Shown here: in pieces, positions 43,701 to 49,545 of the stretch
Position numbering within the stretch: position 1 is the stretch's first letter
How the letters are laid out: each line of letters starts with the position of its first letter
Source of the DNA: Agapetus fuscipes
Taxonomy: Eukaryota; Arthropoda; Insecta; Trichoptera; Glossosomatidae
DNA length: 64,000 nt
Assembly: GCA_951799405.1 (NCBI GenBank)
Contig: OX637341.1
Location: forward strand, 19,583,659 to 19,647,658
Direction of reading: 5' to 3'
Notes under the pieces: generated by a model
Told to the model about the DNA's origin: nothing
Databases searched by the model: none
What the model saw: the letters and a program-made list of their open reading frames with translations, nothing else
Made by a program: the position numbers and the translations under genes

Positions 43701-46700
43701 GTCCCTGCAGCAACATTTACCAAGGCGGCATTGCAAAGCTTGTTTGCAGATTTGATGAATGCCTCAATCACCAAAGTGATTATGAAGGGGGGGAAACCTT
43801 GAATGTTAATTAGCTGTGGTGCCCTTTATCTGCAATCAAGTTTACCAAATCATCCCCCGGCTTGGAGGTTGCAAGAACAGCCCACTAATTAAGTAGTGAA
43901 TAACAGCCAACCTGCACAAGCTTGATGGTGCAGGAGATGCCGTGGTTGTACTTCTTGGTGAGCACGCCCAGCACCTGGAACACACACTCCCTGGTGACCT
44001 TGTTCTTGATGCAGGCATCCTCCATGGCCCGGTAGCAGGGCTGCGCCACCATGCTGGGGACAACACACAGCTTCATTAGCTAGCAGGGCAGTGCCACCAT
44101 GGTGGGTTATTTGTGGTGACAGTCAGGGAGATGGACTTACTCCACAAAGGCGTCCTCGGCCAGGGGCGGCTCCCACAGCCTGTGCAGGGGCAGCTGCAGC
44201 AGGTTGTGCAGGGTGGTGAGGGCGGCCCTGCGCTCCCCCTCCCGCCACTCTCCCTCTCCCTCCCCCGCCCCCACCTTGCGCCCTCGCTTGCCAATGTTCA
44301 GGGAGGCCGCGGTCTGCAACACACAACACATGGCACACTCACACATGGAAGTTATAGCACTCCCTGTAAAACAATAACTTCTACATTACTAAAGCCCGGT
44401 ATTTTCGACTTCTGTATTATTTAATTCCCTATTACTTTCAATATATTCCAGGTCCAGGACTTTTTTGTGTAGTTAAACATCACAGGACTGTGTGGCAATC
44501 CATAGCAGTGAATAATAAAATATTAGAATTGATCTCTGCTTATCGACCTGGCTAGATGACGTCACAATTTTGGCGAGCAGGGTCTACTCCATTAATAAAA
44601 TGCTTCCAGAAGCATTCTTATGGGAGGATATTTCTGATGCGATATAATAGATCGCATGCACACACATGGAGTCATTGGTCAGCCCATGACCATGTTCATG
44701 CTGGAAGAGGAGGGAGTAGAGTGTGCGGGTCACCTCGGCCTGCAGCTTGGTGTCTTTGGTCTTCATGAGGCTGGTGAGCAGGTAGAGCAGCATCTTGAGG
44801 CAGTTGAGTGCCCGGCCCCTCTCCTCATCCCCCAGCTCCTTCTCCTGCAGCAGCGGCTCCAGCTCCCCACACAGCTGCTGGCAGGCGCGCTCCACATACT
44901 CAAACCCTGCAACAAGTCACACATCTCCTGCACCACATACTCAAAACCTGCAACATCTCCTGCACCATATACTCAAACCCTGCAACATGTCACACATCCC
45001 TACCTCTCCTGCACCACATAATCAAACCCTGTAACATGTCACACATCTCCTGCATCACATACTCAAAATCTGCAACATCTCCTGCACCACATAATCAAAC
45101 CCTGCAACATGTCACACACCTCCTGCACCACATACTCAAACCCTCCCAACATATCACACATCTCCCGCACCACATACTCAAACCCTGCAACATGTCACAC
45201 ACCTGCACCACATACTCAAACCCTGAAACATGTCACACACCTCCTGCACCACATACTCAAACCCTGAAACATGTCACACACCTCCTGCACCACATACTCA
45301 AACCCTGAAACATGTCACACACCTCCTGCACCACATACTCAAACCCTGCAACATGTCACACACCTCCTGCACCACATACTCAAACCCTGAAACATGTCAC
45401 ACATCTCCCGCACCACATACTCAAACCCTGCAACATATCACACATCTCCTGCACCACATACTCAAACCCTGCAACATGTCACACATCTCCTGCACCACAT
45501 ACTCAAACCCTGAAACATGTCACACATCTCCCGCACCACATACTCAAACCCTGCAACATATCACACATCTCCTGCACCACATACTCAAACCCTGCAACAT
45601 GTCACACACCTCCTGCACCACATACTCAAACCCTGAAACATGTCACACATCTCCCGCACCACATACTCAAACCCTGCAACATATCACACATCTCCTGCAC
45701 CACATACTCAAACCCTGCAACATGTCACACACCTCCTGCACCACATACTCAAACCCTGAAACATGTCACACATCTCCCGCACCACATACTCAAACCCTGC
45801 AACATATCACACATCTCCTGCACCACATACTCAAACCCTGCAACATGTCACACATCTCCTGCACCACATACTCAAACCCTGAAACATGTCACACATCTCC
45901 CGCACCACATACTCAAACCCTGCAACATATCACACATCTCCTGCACCACATACTCAAACCCTGCAACATGTCACACATCTCCTGCACCACATACTCAAAC
46001 CCTGAAACATGTCACACATCTCCCGCACCACATACTCAAACCCTGCAACATGTCACACATCTCCTGCACCACATACTCAAACCCTGCAACATGTCACACA
46101 TCTCCTGCACCACATACTCAAACCCTGAAACATGTCACACATCTCCCGCACCACATACTCAAACCCTGCAACATGTCACACATACATGTTACACAATCAC
46201 ATTTTTTTTTATCTTTTCCCTAGCAACTCAGATGCGTGTTGTCTCAATTTGTCTATGGAATTTATTCCAACTCCACTAAAACTCTGAATGGCTGTGTTAT
46301 TAATGAATAAACAGAATATGAGAGTGTAAGGATTCCTTAAGTGTTCCTTGACTTATAGGTTGGTATGCGACTGACCACCCATGCTGTAAAAATGGTTCAC
46401 TTTGCCAATGTCACCCCTGTTACAGGGAAGGACGGCAAGAGTTGCAGGGTGTATGTCCATTTTAGATTTGGTTTAATATGTTGTAGGTTCACATGAGGCA
46501 TGCGCAAGCGCGAACTTGTACGTGTCTGGTTGTGAGAATGCATGTGACGTGAATCTCCAATGTAACATATCTTTGCAACTTAGATTAGATTAGATTAGAA
46601 GGATAAAGGAGATGAGAAGGTTCAGGCTTCTAGAAAGAATGGACGATGAATGAATGACACAAAGAGTGATAAAAGAAATTGTCGAAGGTAAATGTGAAAG

Positions 46701-49060
46701 AGAAGACTGAGAAAATAATGGATTGTGCAAAGAAGCGATATTGCATCGATCAATCTGGGTTTTTATATTGTAGGTCCACATGCAGCATGTGTAAGCGCGA
46801 AATTATACATGTCTGCTTGTGGGAATGCATTTAATATAAATCTTAAATGATATATATCTTTGCAGCTTAGATTAGATTAGATTAGAATATAAAAGAAAAA
46901 TAGATGGCTTACGTGCTTTTTCCCATATTAACTACATACCATGAAGCAGAATGATGGGTAAACGGCAAGACAATGAGACACAAGATATTAACGTCACACA
47001 TCAAAACAAGACATAAACATGACTGTTGCCTGTAAACTGATGATCACAAGATCTCATTTTATTTTATGGTACACAAATTGGCTCAGATGCTCCATCTATA
47101 ACTTGTATGTTGATCGATGCGAGACTGCAAGTGACTGAGAGTGAGAAAAAAGGATGAGTATAACGGAAGACAGTGATGGCTGTTGAAGCATGAAAGTGTG
47201 CGAGACATATTGGAAGGTCAGAACAACGGTCCGTAGTCCAGTGGTAACACTTTTGATTCGTAAATGAAAGGTTGTGGGTTTGAATCCTGGCGGAGCACAA
47301 AAATATACCATTTATATTTTCAAATTTGCTCTTCCCTGGGTTGAAAAATTCATAAACCCTTACCAAAGACTGGTCATCAAAAGGTCCATCCAGCCTTACA
47401 GGAACTGGGTCTTGCTGGAGAATTGGTCCTTTCTACAGCGACGACCAAGCTTGCAGAGAGCTCTTGAGGTGTGATACACACAAACACAGCATTATCAATA
47501 TTCTTCGCAATTCACTTGTTTCGCGAGCGCAAACACTCATAAACGAGTTGATGTCGTCCTCACCACATCTGGATATATTTAATACTAGAATGAATGGACT
47601 GCTGCGTGAATGGAAGGTTCTGCTAGAAAGACGAATGTTAGAATGATACACTTATGTATATGGTTTTGATTTTTTTTGCATAACGCAACTAAGCTACACA
47701 TATAGTGTAACTTCTTGCCGCGTTATCCCCGAAGGGCTCGCATGTGGCGAGTTGAACCTATTTATTTTTACAGCTAAGGGGGCCGGCCTTACGCCAACCA
47801 CTTCAGTTGAAGTGGAGGTTTCCCAGCTCCCGAGAGTGCTGGTACTCATTTCTTGTGAAGGCTGAGTAAACCTTGCCGGTATTTTATTTTTGGGTTTGAC
47901 ACCGAAACGGGAAATCATTTCTGACACCATCGGTGGGATTCGAACCCAAGCTTTCGGCATGGAATGCAAGCACTCTACCACCTGAGCTATCGACTGGACG
48001 AATAAATAAAGTATTGTTTTATTTTTATAATACTTGTATTACATTATAACTTTATGGTATCAACTGTTATGTTATCTTGTTTCAATAAATAAATAGATAA
48101 ATAATAAATAAATAAACAGCGCTCACCAAAACAATCAGCCTAATTTTTTTAACACTGAGACACATCTGCGGAGATCCTGGCCACCTTTAGCGCAATGGCG
48201 GCATGACATAGGCCATGTTTACCTTTGTTGATGGTGACCCACTCCAGCTTGCTGCCGTGCACCAGCAGCGAGAAGTAGGTGGGGAAGTGGGAGAAGATGA
48301 AGTCCACGCCGTCGCTGTTGTACGCGCGCGCGGCCTCTGCAACACATCACCACACACAAGCCATCACTCCAGCTGCAGTAGTCTGTAGTTTAGTGGGCAA
48401 CACTAATACACGTTGCAAACATATGGAACATTGGGAATTCACATTACATGCATTCTCACAAGCAGACAGGTACAAGTTCGCGCTTGCTCATGCCGCATGT
48501 GAACCTACAACATAAAAACCCAAATCTCAAATGGACATACACCCTGCAACTCCTGCCGACCTTCCCTGAAACAGGGGTGACATTGGCAAAGTGAACCATT
48601 TTCTACAGCATTAGTGGTTCACTTCTGACTCCCAAATGGAAGGTTGTGGGGCTCGAAACCCGGCGGAGCAGAAAAAATATACCATTTACATTTTCAAATT
48701 TGCTCTTCGCTAGGTTGAAAAATTCATAAAGCTTTACCAAAGACCGGTCATCAAAAGGTCCATCCAGCCTAACAGCAACTGGGTCTTGCTTGAGTATTGG
48801 CGCTTTGTAGCGACGACCAAGCTTGTAAACACCTCTGCGGCACTACAACAAGTGTCATAGACCCCTAGAGTCTCTGAAATCTAGGAAGCCTCCCGCACAG
48901 GATTTCTTACAAAAAAAAATCGTCAGACAATTTTGTACTTACCCTGAAGTTTCGCGCTCAAGTTCCTCTGTTGCACAACATCCTCCACATGATACTGCCC
49001 CACATGAGACTCCAGCAGGTCGTCCCTCTGCAGGGGAATTACGAACTCCAAGTCCGACAT
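19698..49060 (-). CDS. NCAPD2: condensin complex subunit 1 (NCAPD2), 20 coding exons
   Basis: This is the HEAT-repeat regulatory subunit of condensin I, which binds the kleisin NCAPH and compacts mitotic chromosomes. Twenty exons listed below join in phase to 4194 nt, 1397 residues; human NCAPD2 is about 1400. Landmarks follow animal NCAPD2 in order: an N-terminal helical region (1-240), VRSKVLQLWSRL and AIGRLQDKATLV HEAT repeats (around 380-430), NNQMLYFIAL onward (from 551), ADDADAELVRSVCETEL (near 970), and the Cnd1 HEAT domain with LTLRFPNVIQPWTPYIYER and YNIIPDIISRLSDPEL (about 1020-1270). A basic tail follows with a six-alanine run. The tail has TP sites GTPAR, LTPVK and PTPKK fitting CDK consensus, in line with mitotic control of this subunit. 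No disabling change is seen. Introns carry all the large transposons, while exons are GC-rich. Confidence 0.96.
19857..19962 (-). CDS. NCAPD2: NCAPD2 exon 19
   Basis: Acceptor GTTACAG/AATCTG, donor AGCTCAG/GTACAA. Encodes NLTPVKNKKATDNVRASGRK and RTPLTYQNEEDSASS, part of the unstructured basic tail. Confidence 0.85.
20112..20154 (-). ncRNA. hammerhead-ribozyme-like fold
   Basis: Minus-strand copy of the fold at 20635-20677: stem I TGTAC/GTACA, CTGACGA, stem II GGAAAC/GTTTCC, GAAA, then CCGGTC before stem I. Only the stem III loop differs between arms (CCGG versus CCAG). Confidence 0.55.
20635..20677 (+). ncRNA. hammerhead-ribozyme-like fold
   Basis: TGTAC (20635-20639), CTGACGA (20640-20646), one extra T, stem II GGAAAC-ATT-GTTTCC (20648-20662), GAAA (20663-20666), CCAG loop, T-C (20671-20672), then GTACA closing stem I. 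The layout fits a minimal type I hammerhead with a one-base-pair stem III and cleavage after C20672. The extra T before stem II is a departure from the consensus. Confidence 0.55.
20832..21045 (+). mobile_element. tRNA-derived SINE, family 2 (headless)
   Basis: Contains GGTTTACTCAGCCTTCACAA, GTAAAAATAAATAGG-like sequence and the end GCAAGAAGTTACACTATATA. The tRNA-like head is missing or degenerate at the left. Confidence 0.7.
21437..21631 (-). CDS. NCAPD2: NCAPD2 exon 18
   Basis: Acceptor TTTCCAG/ATGGCG, donor ACTGAG/GTAAGT. Encodes MAVSELADKIEECFRVQEEA, then an alanine run from a GCT/CAG microsatellite, the basic GTPARRKPNKGRQRRQQ and acidic DSDSEGSDTE. Confidence 0.92.
21787..22215 (-). 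mobile_element. LINE 3' end with last ORF codons
   Basis: On the minus strand 22215-22150 reads like the C-terminal EVCKDRKKWR of the LINE at 23025. After about 120 bp the CCTTGACTTATAGGTTGG 3' block follows, ending in TTAGATTATAGATAG. It supports that the common repeat is this LINE's 3' end. Confidence 0.8.
22274..22538 (-). CDS. NCAPD2: NCAPD2 exon 17
   Basis: Acceptor GGCCAG/GTATGTG, donor CTCAAG/GTGCGC. Encodes LIQKDRQMEALVEKLCLRFR, FCLSLFSYSERSLRKLIENM and DCYRDKLYSPEVYSSF. Confidence 0.95.
23025..25690 (+). mobile_element. 5'-truncated non-LTR retrotransposon (LINE)
   Basis: Begins inside the endonuclease domain (GPEIGSDHYLLCAE, about 23065-23105). Reverse transcriptase motifs follow (GKSAGFDGINGEML, FVDLEKAFDSVDRGMLW, GVRQGCVMSPWLFN, LLYADDGVLV) and then the C-terminal GHMERMNEERLTKKVY. 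In-frame stops at about 23647, 23998 and 24886 disable it. The 3' UTR contains CCTTGACTTATAGGTTGG (about 25435) and ends in GATTAGATTA. The clade looks RTE/CR1-like but is not certain. Confidence 0.9.
23233..25326 (+). pseudogene. LINE reverse transcriptase ORF, disrupted
   Basis: Open segments 23233-23649, 23650-24000, 24058-24888 and 24892-25326 form one ORF broken by stop codons. The YADD catalytic box lies near 24496. At 24970-25032 the normal codons are replaced by an inverted copy of 23740-23802. Confidence 0.88.
26035..26136 (+). pseudogene. hAT transposase N-terminal remnant
   Basis: The ATG at 26035 starts MDKPNEELSTSV and continues to KRKYDEDYIKYGL before TAG. The KRKYDExYIKYG motif is typical of the N-terminus of insect and ZBED-type hAT transposases. 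Everything downstream is deleted. Confidence 0.7.
26626..26898 (-). CDS. NCAPD2: NCAPD2 exon 16
   Basis: Acceptor GTTGCAG/GCTGGAG, donor CCTCAA/GTACTT, which restores TILK-YVMS across the junction. Encodes MVRVRGQVAGLARCCVDQD and NIIPDIISRLSDPELQL. Confidence 0.94.
27230..27400 (-). CDS. NCAPD2: NCAPD2 exon 15
   Basis: Acceptor GTGGCAG/GTTCATG, donor GAGAG/GTGGGC. Encodes FMLVSSAFCEDNMQLFMTLL and LTLRFPNVIQPWTPYIYER. Confidence 0.95.
27605..27750. repeat. imperfect palindrome, related to 13525-13690
   Basis: GAAGCTTCCAACG..GATGGGCTTCTTC is mirrored by GAAAAAGTCCGTTGTCGACATG. It shares the arrangement and several words with the copy in NUDT9 intron 3. Confidence 0.55.
27935..28100 (-). mobile_element. 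tRNA-derived SINE, family 2 (partial)
   Basis: Minus-strand 3' part only, with CCCCCACTCTAACTGAAGTG and the TATATCTGTAGTTTAGTTG-like end; the head is missing. In NCAPD2 intron 14. Confidence 0.65.
28131..28363 (-). CDS. NCAPD2: NCAPD2 exon 14
   Basis: Acceptor GTTGCAG/GAGTCT, donor GGGCAG/GTGATC. Encodes an acidic run, then ADDADAELVRSVCETELVG and TAACLTLGR. Confidence 0.94.
28412..28873 (-). repeat. 77-bp minisatellite made from the exon 13 donor end
   Basis: Units begin (plus strand) at 28489, 28566, 28643, 28720 and 28797, exactly 77 bp apart, with a degenerate unit before 28489. The unit nearest the exon body covers the last part of NCAPD2 exon 13 and its splice donor. Each further unit repeats that coding end and a GTAACT donor copy. 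Confidence 0.93.
28808..28960 (-). CDS. NCAPD2: NCAPD2 exon 13
   Basis: Acceptor TTTCCAG/ATTCGT, donor AACACG/GTAACT. Encodes IREQRKAANTKTASKLAKLG and THNASASSASSRLRALNTT. The donor end is repeated in the 77-bp array beside it. Confidence 0.85.
29045..29159. repeat. 35-bp tandem repeat, left part
   Basis: About three units of TCATTTATATAGGGTCTTTC plus CTTAAGAGCTTCCTA. It continues at 32224 on the far side of the inserted mariner-like element. Confidence 0.9.
29377..30419. mobile_element. non-autonomous hAT inside the mariner-like element
   Basis: The ends TAGGGACTGGAAAA and TTTTCCAGTCCCTA are inverted and flanked by identical CTTATAGC (29369-29376 and 30420-30427), an 8-bp TSD. The termini are rich in AATAACGCGAATTT repeats. 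No transposase is present. Confidence 0.87.
29640..29706 (+). other. tRNA-like 3' half inside the hAT
   Basis: GCGGGGTTCGATCCCCGC forms a perfect T-arm with a B box, followed by CTGGATCA, which pairs imperfectly with TGATCTT upstream. A normal D arm is not visible, so it is probably a tRNA fragment or relic and not a working tRNA gene. Confidence 0.4.
30880..31450 (-). pseudogene. mariner/Tc1-like transposase, C-terminal part
   Basis: Minus-strand reading gives LWTDESNFDRDEITNFHN (about 31430-31375), YQHDRCPAHYYQGVRQWMDD (about 31180) and GPIPWPARSPDLTPCDFFIW (about 31090-31030). These carry the three acidic catalytic positions of a DDE/D transposase. The N-terminal DNA-binding part is missing and there are frame breaks near 31230. 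Confidence 0.8.
32224..32431. repeat. 35-bp tandem repeat, right part
   Basis: About six more units of the array that begins at 29045. The junction with the transposon shows a duplicated TA. Confidence 0.9.
32450..32830 (-). pseudogene. second degenerate mariner-like transposase fragment
   Basis: On the minus strand the text resembles LLDFFLWNFLQSQVYTNKPQ followed by TAALKANITHII, and finally LKDVVFH. These match the C-terminal DFFLWGYLKSQVY region of another insect transposase subfamily. Several frame breaks are present. Confidence 0.6.
32955..33065 (-). mobile_element. SINE family 1, 3' fragment
   Basis: Minus-strand 3' end only, containing the complement of GGCGAGCGCTGC and CAATTCTCAAGCAAGACCC. 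Confidence 0.7.
33066..33667. other. NCAPD2 intron 12, AT-rich, no gene
   Basis: A (TTAA)n run at 33128-33150 and AT-rich sequence. Nothing coding is seen before exon 12. Confidence 0.5.
33668..34216 (-). CDS. NCAPD2: NCAPD2 exon 12 (largest)
   Basis: Acceptor GTTGCAG/GTGTTG, donor AATGAG/GTAAAT. The 183 codons include LLVMLAKAKPSIASANLQVI, SITLIYSICDTPDLMVLALL and GQVALQQLIYLDVTVYGELR, matching the family block ending GDVALQQLVHLE. Confidence 0.95.
34337..34534 (-). CDS. NCAPD2: NCAPD2 exon 11
   Basis: Acceptor GTTGCAG/GAGAAG, donor ATACAG/GTATCA. Encodes KRDAVERAYSQMYLV and RACGTVLRLLGFVLQAN. Confidence 0.93.
34631..34945 (-). CDS. NCAPD2: NCAPD2 exon 10
   Basis: Acceptor CTTGTAG/ATGCTG, donor GATCAG/GTATGT. 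Encodes MLYFIALMRNVFITEHACQL and DVLEAIDFFKTAHSFNIETA. Confidence 0.94.
34995..35200 (-). mobile_element. LINE (CR1/L2-like) 3' end with (ATC)n tail
   Basis: The minus strand encodes YFAVAGPVAWNNFPVSVRS and TTFRKGLKTLLFSRSHG, then a stop and a run of CATCATCATC. This is the C-terminus and microsatellite tail of a family different from the GATTA-tail LINE. Confidence 0.75.
35251..35616 (-). CDS. NCAPD2: NCAPD2 exon 9
   Basis: Acceptor TCTACAG/GTATTC, donor AACCAG/GTACGC. Encodes HNPFSAQLKVEAIQEQLAKE and a charged, probably coiled stretch through IEEDIKRVVEEKMDQL. Confidence 0.93.
35784..35921 (-). CDS. NCAPD2: NCAPD2 exon 8
   Basis: Acceptor GTTGCAG/GTGCTG, donor GTCAAG/GTAAAT. Encodes VLQLWSRLQREGCVPLL and AIGRLQDKATLVRKSAIQLV. 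Confidence 0.94.
36033..36228 (+). mobile_element. LINE 3'-UTR fragment
   Basis: Degenerate plus-strand copy from TTCCTTGGCTTCTAGATTGG to CCACTTAGATTATAGATTG, between exons 8 and 7. Confidence 0.65.
36272..36433 (-). CDS. NCAPD2: NCAPD2 exon 7
   Basis: Acceptor TTGGCAG/TGCTAC, donor TCCAAG/GTGAGA. Encodes SSVLGMLCEVLCVVLRGEG and DDLEEHLHDLSAFVRSK. Confidence 0.94.
36434..36824. other. NCAPD2 intron 6, no feature
   Basis: Ordinary AT-rich intron. Confidence 0.5.
36825..37088 (-). CDS. NCAPD2: NCAPD2 exon 6
   Basis: Acceptor GTTGCAG/ACAGTG, donor GATGAG/GTATAT. Encodes LYEHAVSPVCAGIEQLV and HCAQLLTELTQLMPTQML. It is separated from exon 5 by 6.8 kb holding the piggyBac and the palindrome. Confidence 0.93.
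37089..38047. other. NCAPD2 intron 5, left of piggyBac
   Basis: AT-rich, with one LINE tail fragment at about 37565-37655 (GCTTGTGGGAATGCATTTAA and GCAGCTTAGATTAGATTAGA). No exon is seen. Confidence 0.5.
38408..39232 (+). mobile_element. 5'-truncated RTE-like LINE inside piggyBac
   Basis: Flanked by the 14-bp direct repeat GGTGATCACTTTTT (38394-38407 and 39233-39246), which is piggyBac sequence. An open frame at 38483-39202 encodes the RT C-terminal part (KVSNFKYLGSVLT, MLYGAECWT, SQFRWFGHVMRR, GRGRPMATW). It ends in a purine-rich AAAGAAGAGAAGAG tail. The frame is uninterrupted, so insertion is recent. Confidence 0.92.
39826..40175 (+). repeat. 35-bp tandem repeat inside the piggyBac ORF
   Basis: Ten units of GATGAGATTTATATGTTCAT plus CGCAACAATAATGCT, with starts every 35 bp from 39826 to 40141. 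One copy corresponds to normal transposase codons (EIYMFIATIML). As 35 is not a multiple of three, the frame rotates through the array. Confidence 0.95.
40609..40858 (-). mobile_element. LINE 3'-UTR copy inside piggyBac
   Basis: On the minus strand it runs from TTCCTTGACTTATAGGTTGT to GCAGCTTAGATTAGATT. Transposase sequence continues on both sides (..SGWVVT, then LKDYLGKGHTLYVDNWYT), so it inserted into the piggyBac after that arrived. Confidence 0.9.
42021..42472. other. NCAPD2 intron 5 between piggyBac and palindrome
   Basis: AT-rich sequence ending in a poly-A run at about 42450-42474. No coding feature. Confidence 0.5.
42473..42959 (-). mobile_element. dimeric SINE, inverted arm
   Basis: The minus-strand partner of 43161-43640, with the same internal junction. 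Small differences, such as the length of the T run at 42731 and an ATACC in place of AAACC, show the arms have diverged slightly. Confidence 0.85.
43161..43640 (+). mobile_element. dimeric tRNA-derived SINE (family 1 + family 2)
   Basis: The family 1 head is shortened (CTCAGTGGTAACACTGCGG..GGTTCCATTCC) with its body to AAGCTCGTAAAAAGG. Then a second tRNA-like head follows, GTCGATAGCTCAATTGGTAG and GGGTTCGATCTC, and the family 2 body ending TATGTGTAGCTTAGTTGCG. The same junction recurs at about 55260 and 59195. Confidence 0.85.
43912..44053 (-). CDS. NCAPD2: NCAPD2 exon 5
   Basis: Acceptor CCCCAG/CATGGTG, donor GTGCAG/GTTGGC. Encodes CYRAMEDACIKNKVTRE and VLTKKYNHGISCTIKLVQ. Confidence 0.93.
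44141..44313 (-). CDS. NCAPD2: NCAPD2 exon 4
   Basis: Acceptor GTTGCAG/ACCGCG, donor TTTGTGGA/GTAAGT. Encodes KRGRKVGAGEGEGEW and LTTLHNLLQLPLHRLWEPPL, like the human GKGKKAR linker followed by the LLQL..RHLW helix. Confidence 0.92.
44734..44906 (-). CDS. NCAPD2: NCAPD2 exon 3
   Basis: Acceptor GTTGCAG/GGTTTGAG, donor GCCGAG/GTGACC. Encodes ERGRALNCLKMLLYLLTSLM. The acceptor is embedded at the edge of the 41-bp array. The donor was chosen because it joins exon 4 in phase and matches the family. Confidence 0.88.
44907..46190. repeat. 41-bp minisatellite made from the exon 3 acceptor, 123-bp higher order
   Basis: About 31 units of CATACTCAAACCCTGCAACA plus TGTCACACATCTCCTGCACCA. The first unit overlaps the start of NCAPD2 exon 3 and its acceptor. 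On the minus strand each unit contains GTTGCAG or GTTTCAG followed by GGTTTGAGTATG, copying the acceptor and first exon bases. From about 45390 three variants alternate regularly, giving a 123-bp higher-order repeat. Confidence 0.95.
46348..46598 (+). mobile_element. LINE 3'-UTR copy with GATTA tail
   Basis: TTCCTTGACTTATAGGTTGG to TTAGATTAGATTAGATTAGA, nearly complete for the 3' block; in NCAPD2 intron 2. Confidence 0.8.
46755..46890 (+). mobile_element. LINE 3'-UTR tail fragment
   Basis: From GGGTTTTTATATTGTAGGTC to GCAGCTTAGATTAGATTAGA. Confidence 0.75.
47228..48145 (+). mobile_element. SINE family 1 split by a later insertion
   Basis: The head GGTCCGTAGTCCAGTGGTAA and body run to ACACAAACACAGC at about 47492. 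The expected continuation AGCGCTCACCAAA appears only at about 48119, ending AATCAGCCTAATTTTTTT. Between them lie about 620 bp containing a complete family 2 SINE and an AT-rich stretch. Confidence 0.75.
47685..47997 (-). mobile_element. tRNA-derived SINE, family 2 (best copy)
   Basis: The minus strand starts GTCGATAGCTCAGGTGGTAG, has GGGTTCGAATCCCACCGATG, then AAACCTTGCC..GGTTTACTC-type body sequence and the end TATATGTGTAGCTTAGTTGC. The head is a clear tRNA relic with A and B boxes. Length about 310 bp. Confidence 0.85.
48223..48336 (-). CDS. NCAPD2: NCAPD2 exon 2
   Basis: Acceptor GTTGCAG/AGGCC, donor AACAAAG/GTAAAC. Encodes YNSDGVDFIFSHFPTYFSLL. Confidence 0.9.
48436..48612 (-). mobile_element. 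LINE 3'-UTR fragment
   Basis: Minus-strand piece from TGCTGTAGAAAATGGTTCAC to TGTAATGTGAAT. It directly abuts the SINE at 48613. Confidence 0.7.
48613..48840 (+). mobile_element. SINE family 1
   Basis: Degenerate head (GTGGTTCACTTCTGACTC, GGGGCTCGAAACCCGG) and body to GCGACGACCAAGCTTGTAAA; in NCAPD2 intron 1. Confidence 0.75.
48943..49060 (-). CDS. NCAPD2: NCAPD2 exon 1
   Basis: The start ATG at 49060 gives MSDLEFVIPLQRDDLLES; the donor is CTTCAGG/GTAAGT. The N-terminus resembles animal NCAPD2 (xxFxLPLxxxELL), which fixes the start. Confidence 0.9.
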
Positions 49061-49431
49061 CACGAACAATTTACATCAAATGAAATGAACACCACAGAGA
49101 TAAACACTCCGAGAAAATAGATGAGGAACGGGCCGTTAACACATCAAAAATAATTTAAACAAAACAATCGACAATAGAATGTTTTGGTTTGAAACCATAG
49201 ATCACTGCCAGTGTAGAGGGCGCTAGGGTAGCTAAAACATGCTACTGGCGCTGCTGCTCATCGTTGAAAATCGCTAAAATAGAGAAAAAGAAAAAATAAG
49301 GAACTACTGTCAGTGTCAATCTGAGATGTCAATTGACGACGTGATTATTCGCATAAAACATGTTTAAATGGTGTTATATTCGGCGAAATTATATTTTTTT
49401 ACGTTGAAAAAATAGATCGCAGACAAACGTA
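49061..49431. promoter_or_regulatory. divergent promoter region, NCAPD2 and the 49432 gene
   Basis: Only 371 bp separate the two start codons on opposite strands, and no repeat or other gene lies between. Both 5' UTRs and core promoters must fit here or in unseen upstream exons. I see no clear TATA box. Confidence 0.7.
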
Positions 49432-49545
49432 ATGGCTGCTCGCTGCTTGTTGTTCTCTCTTTGTGCATTTTCGTTGTGCTACTTCACACAAGGAAATGAG
49501 TTTTGTCTGTCTCCGGAGAAAGAAAATATCAAATGCAGTGGAGAG
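49432..49545 (+). CDS. exon 1 of the secreted/receptor-like gene
   Basis: Signal-peptide exon ending AGTGGAGAG/GTAAGC, 38 codons in phase 0. Confidence 0.8.

Noticed and set aside
45230..46279. Long open frames (349 and 303 codons) of repeated CTTYSNPETCHTSPAPHTQ-like peptide
   Set aside because: They arise from the 41-bp array: three units make 123 bp, so all frames stay open. They lie on the strand opposite to NCAPD2 and start in exon antisense.
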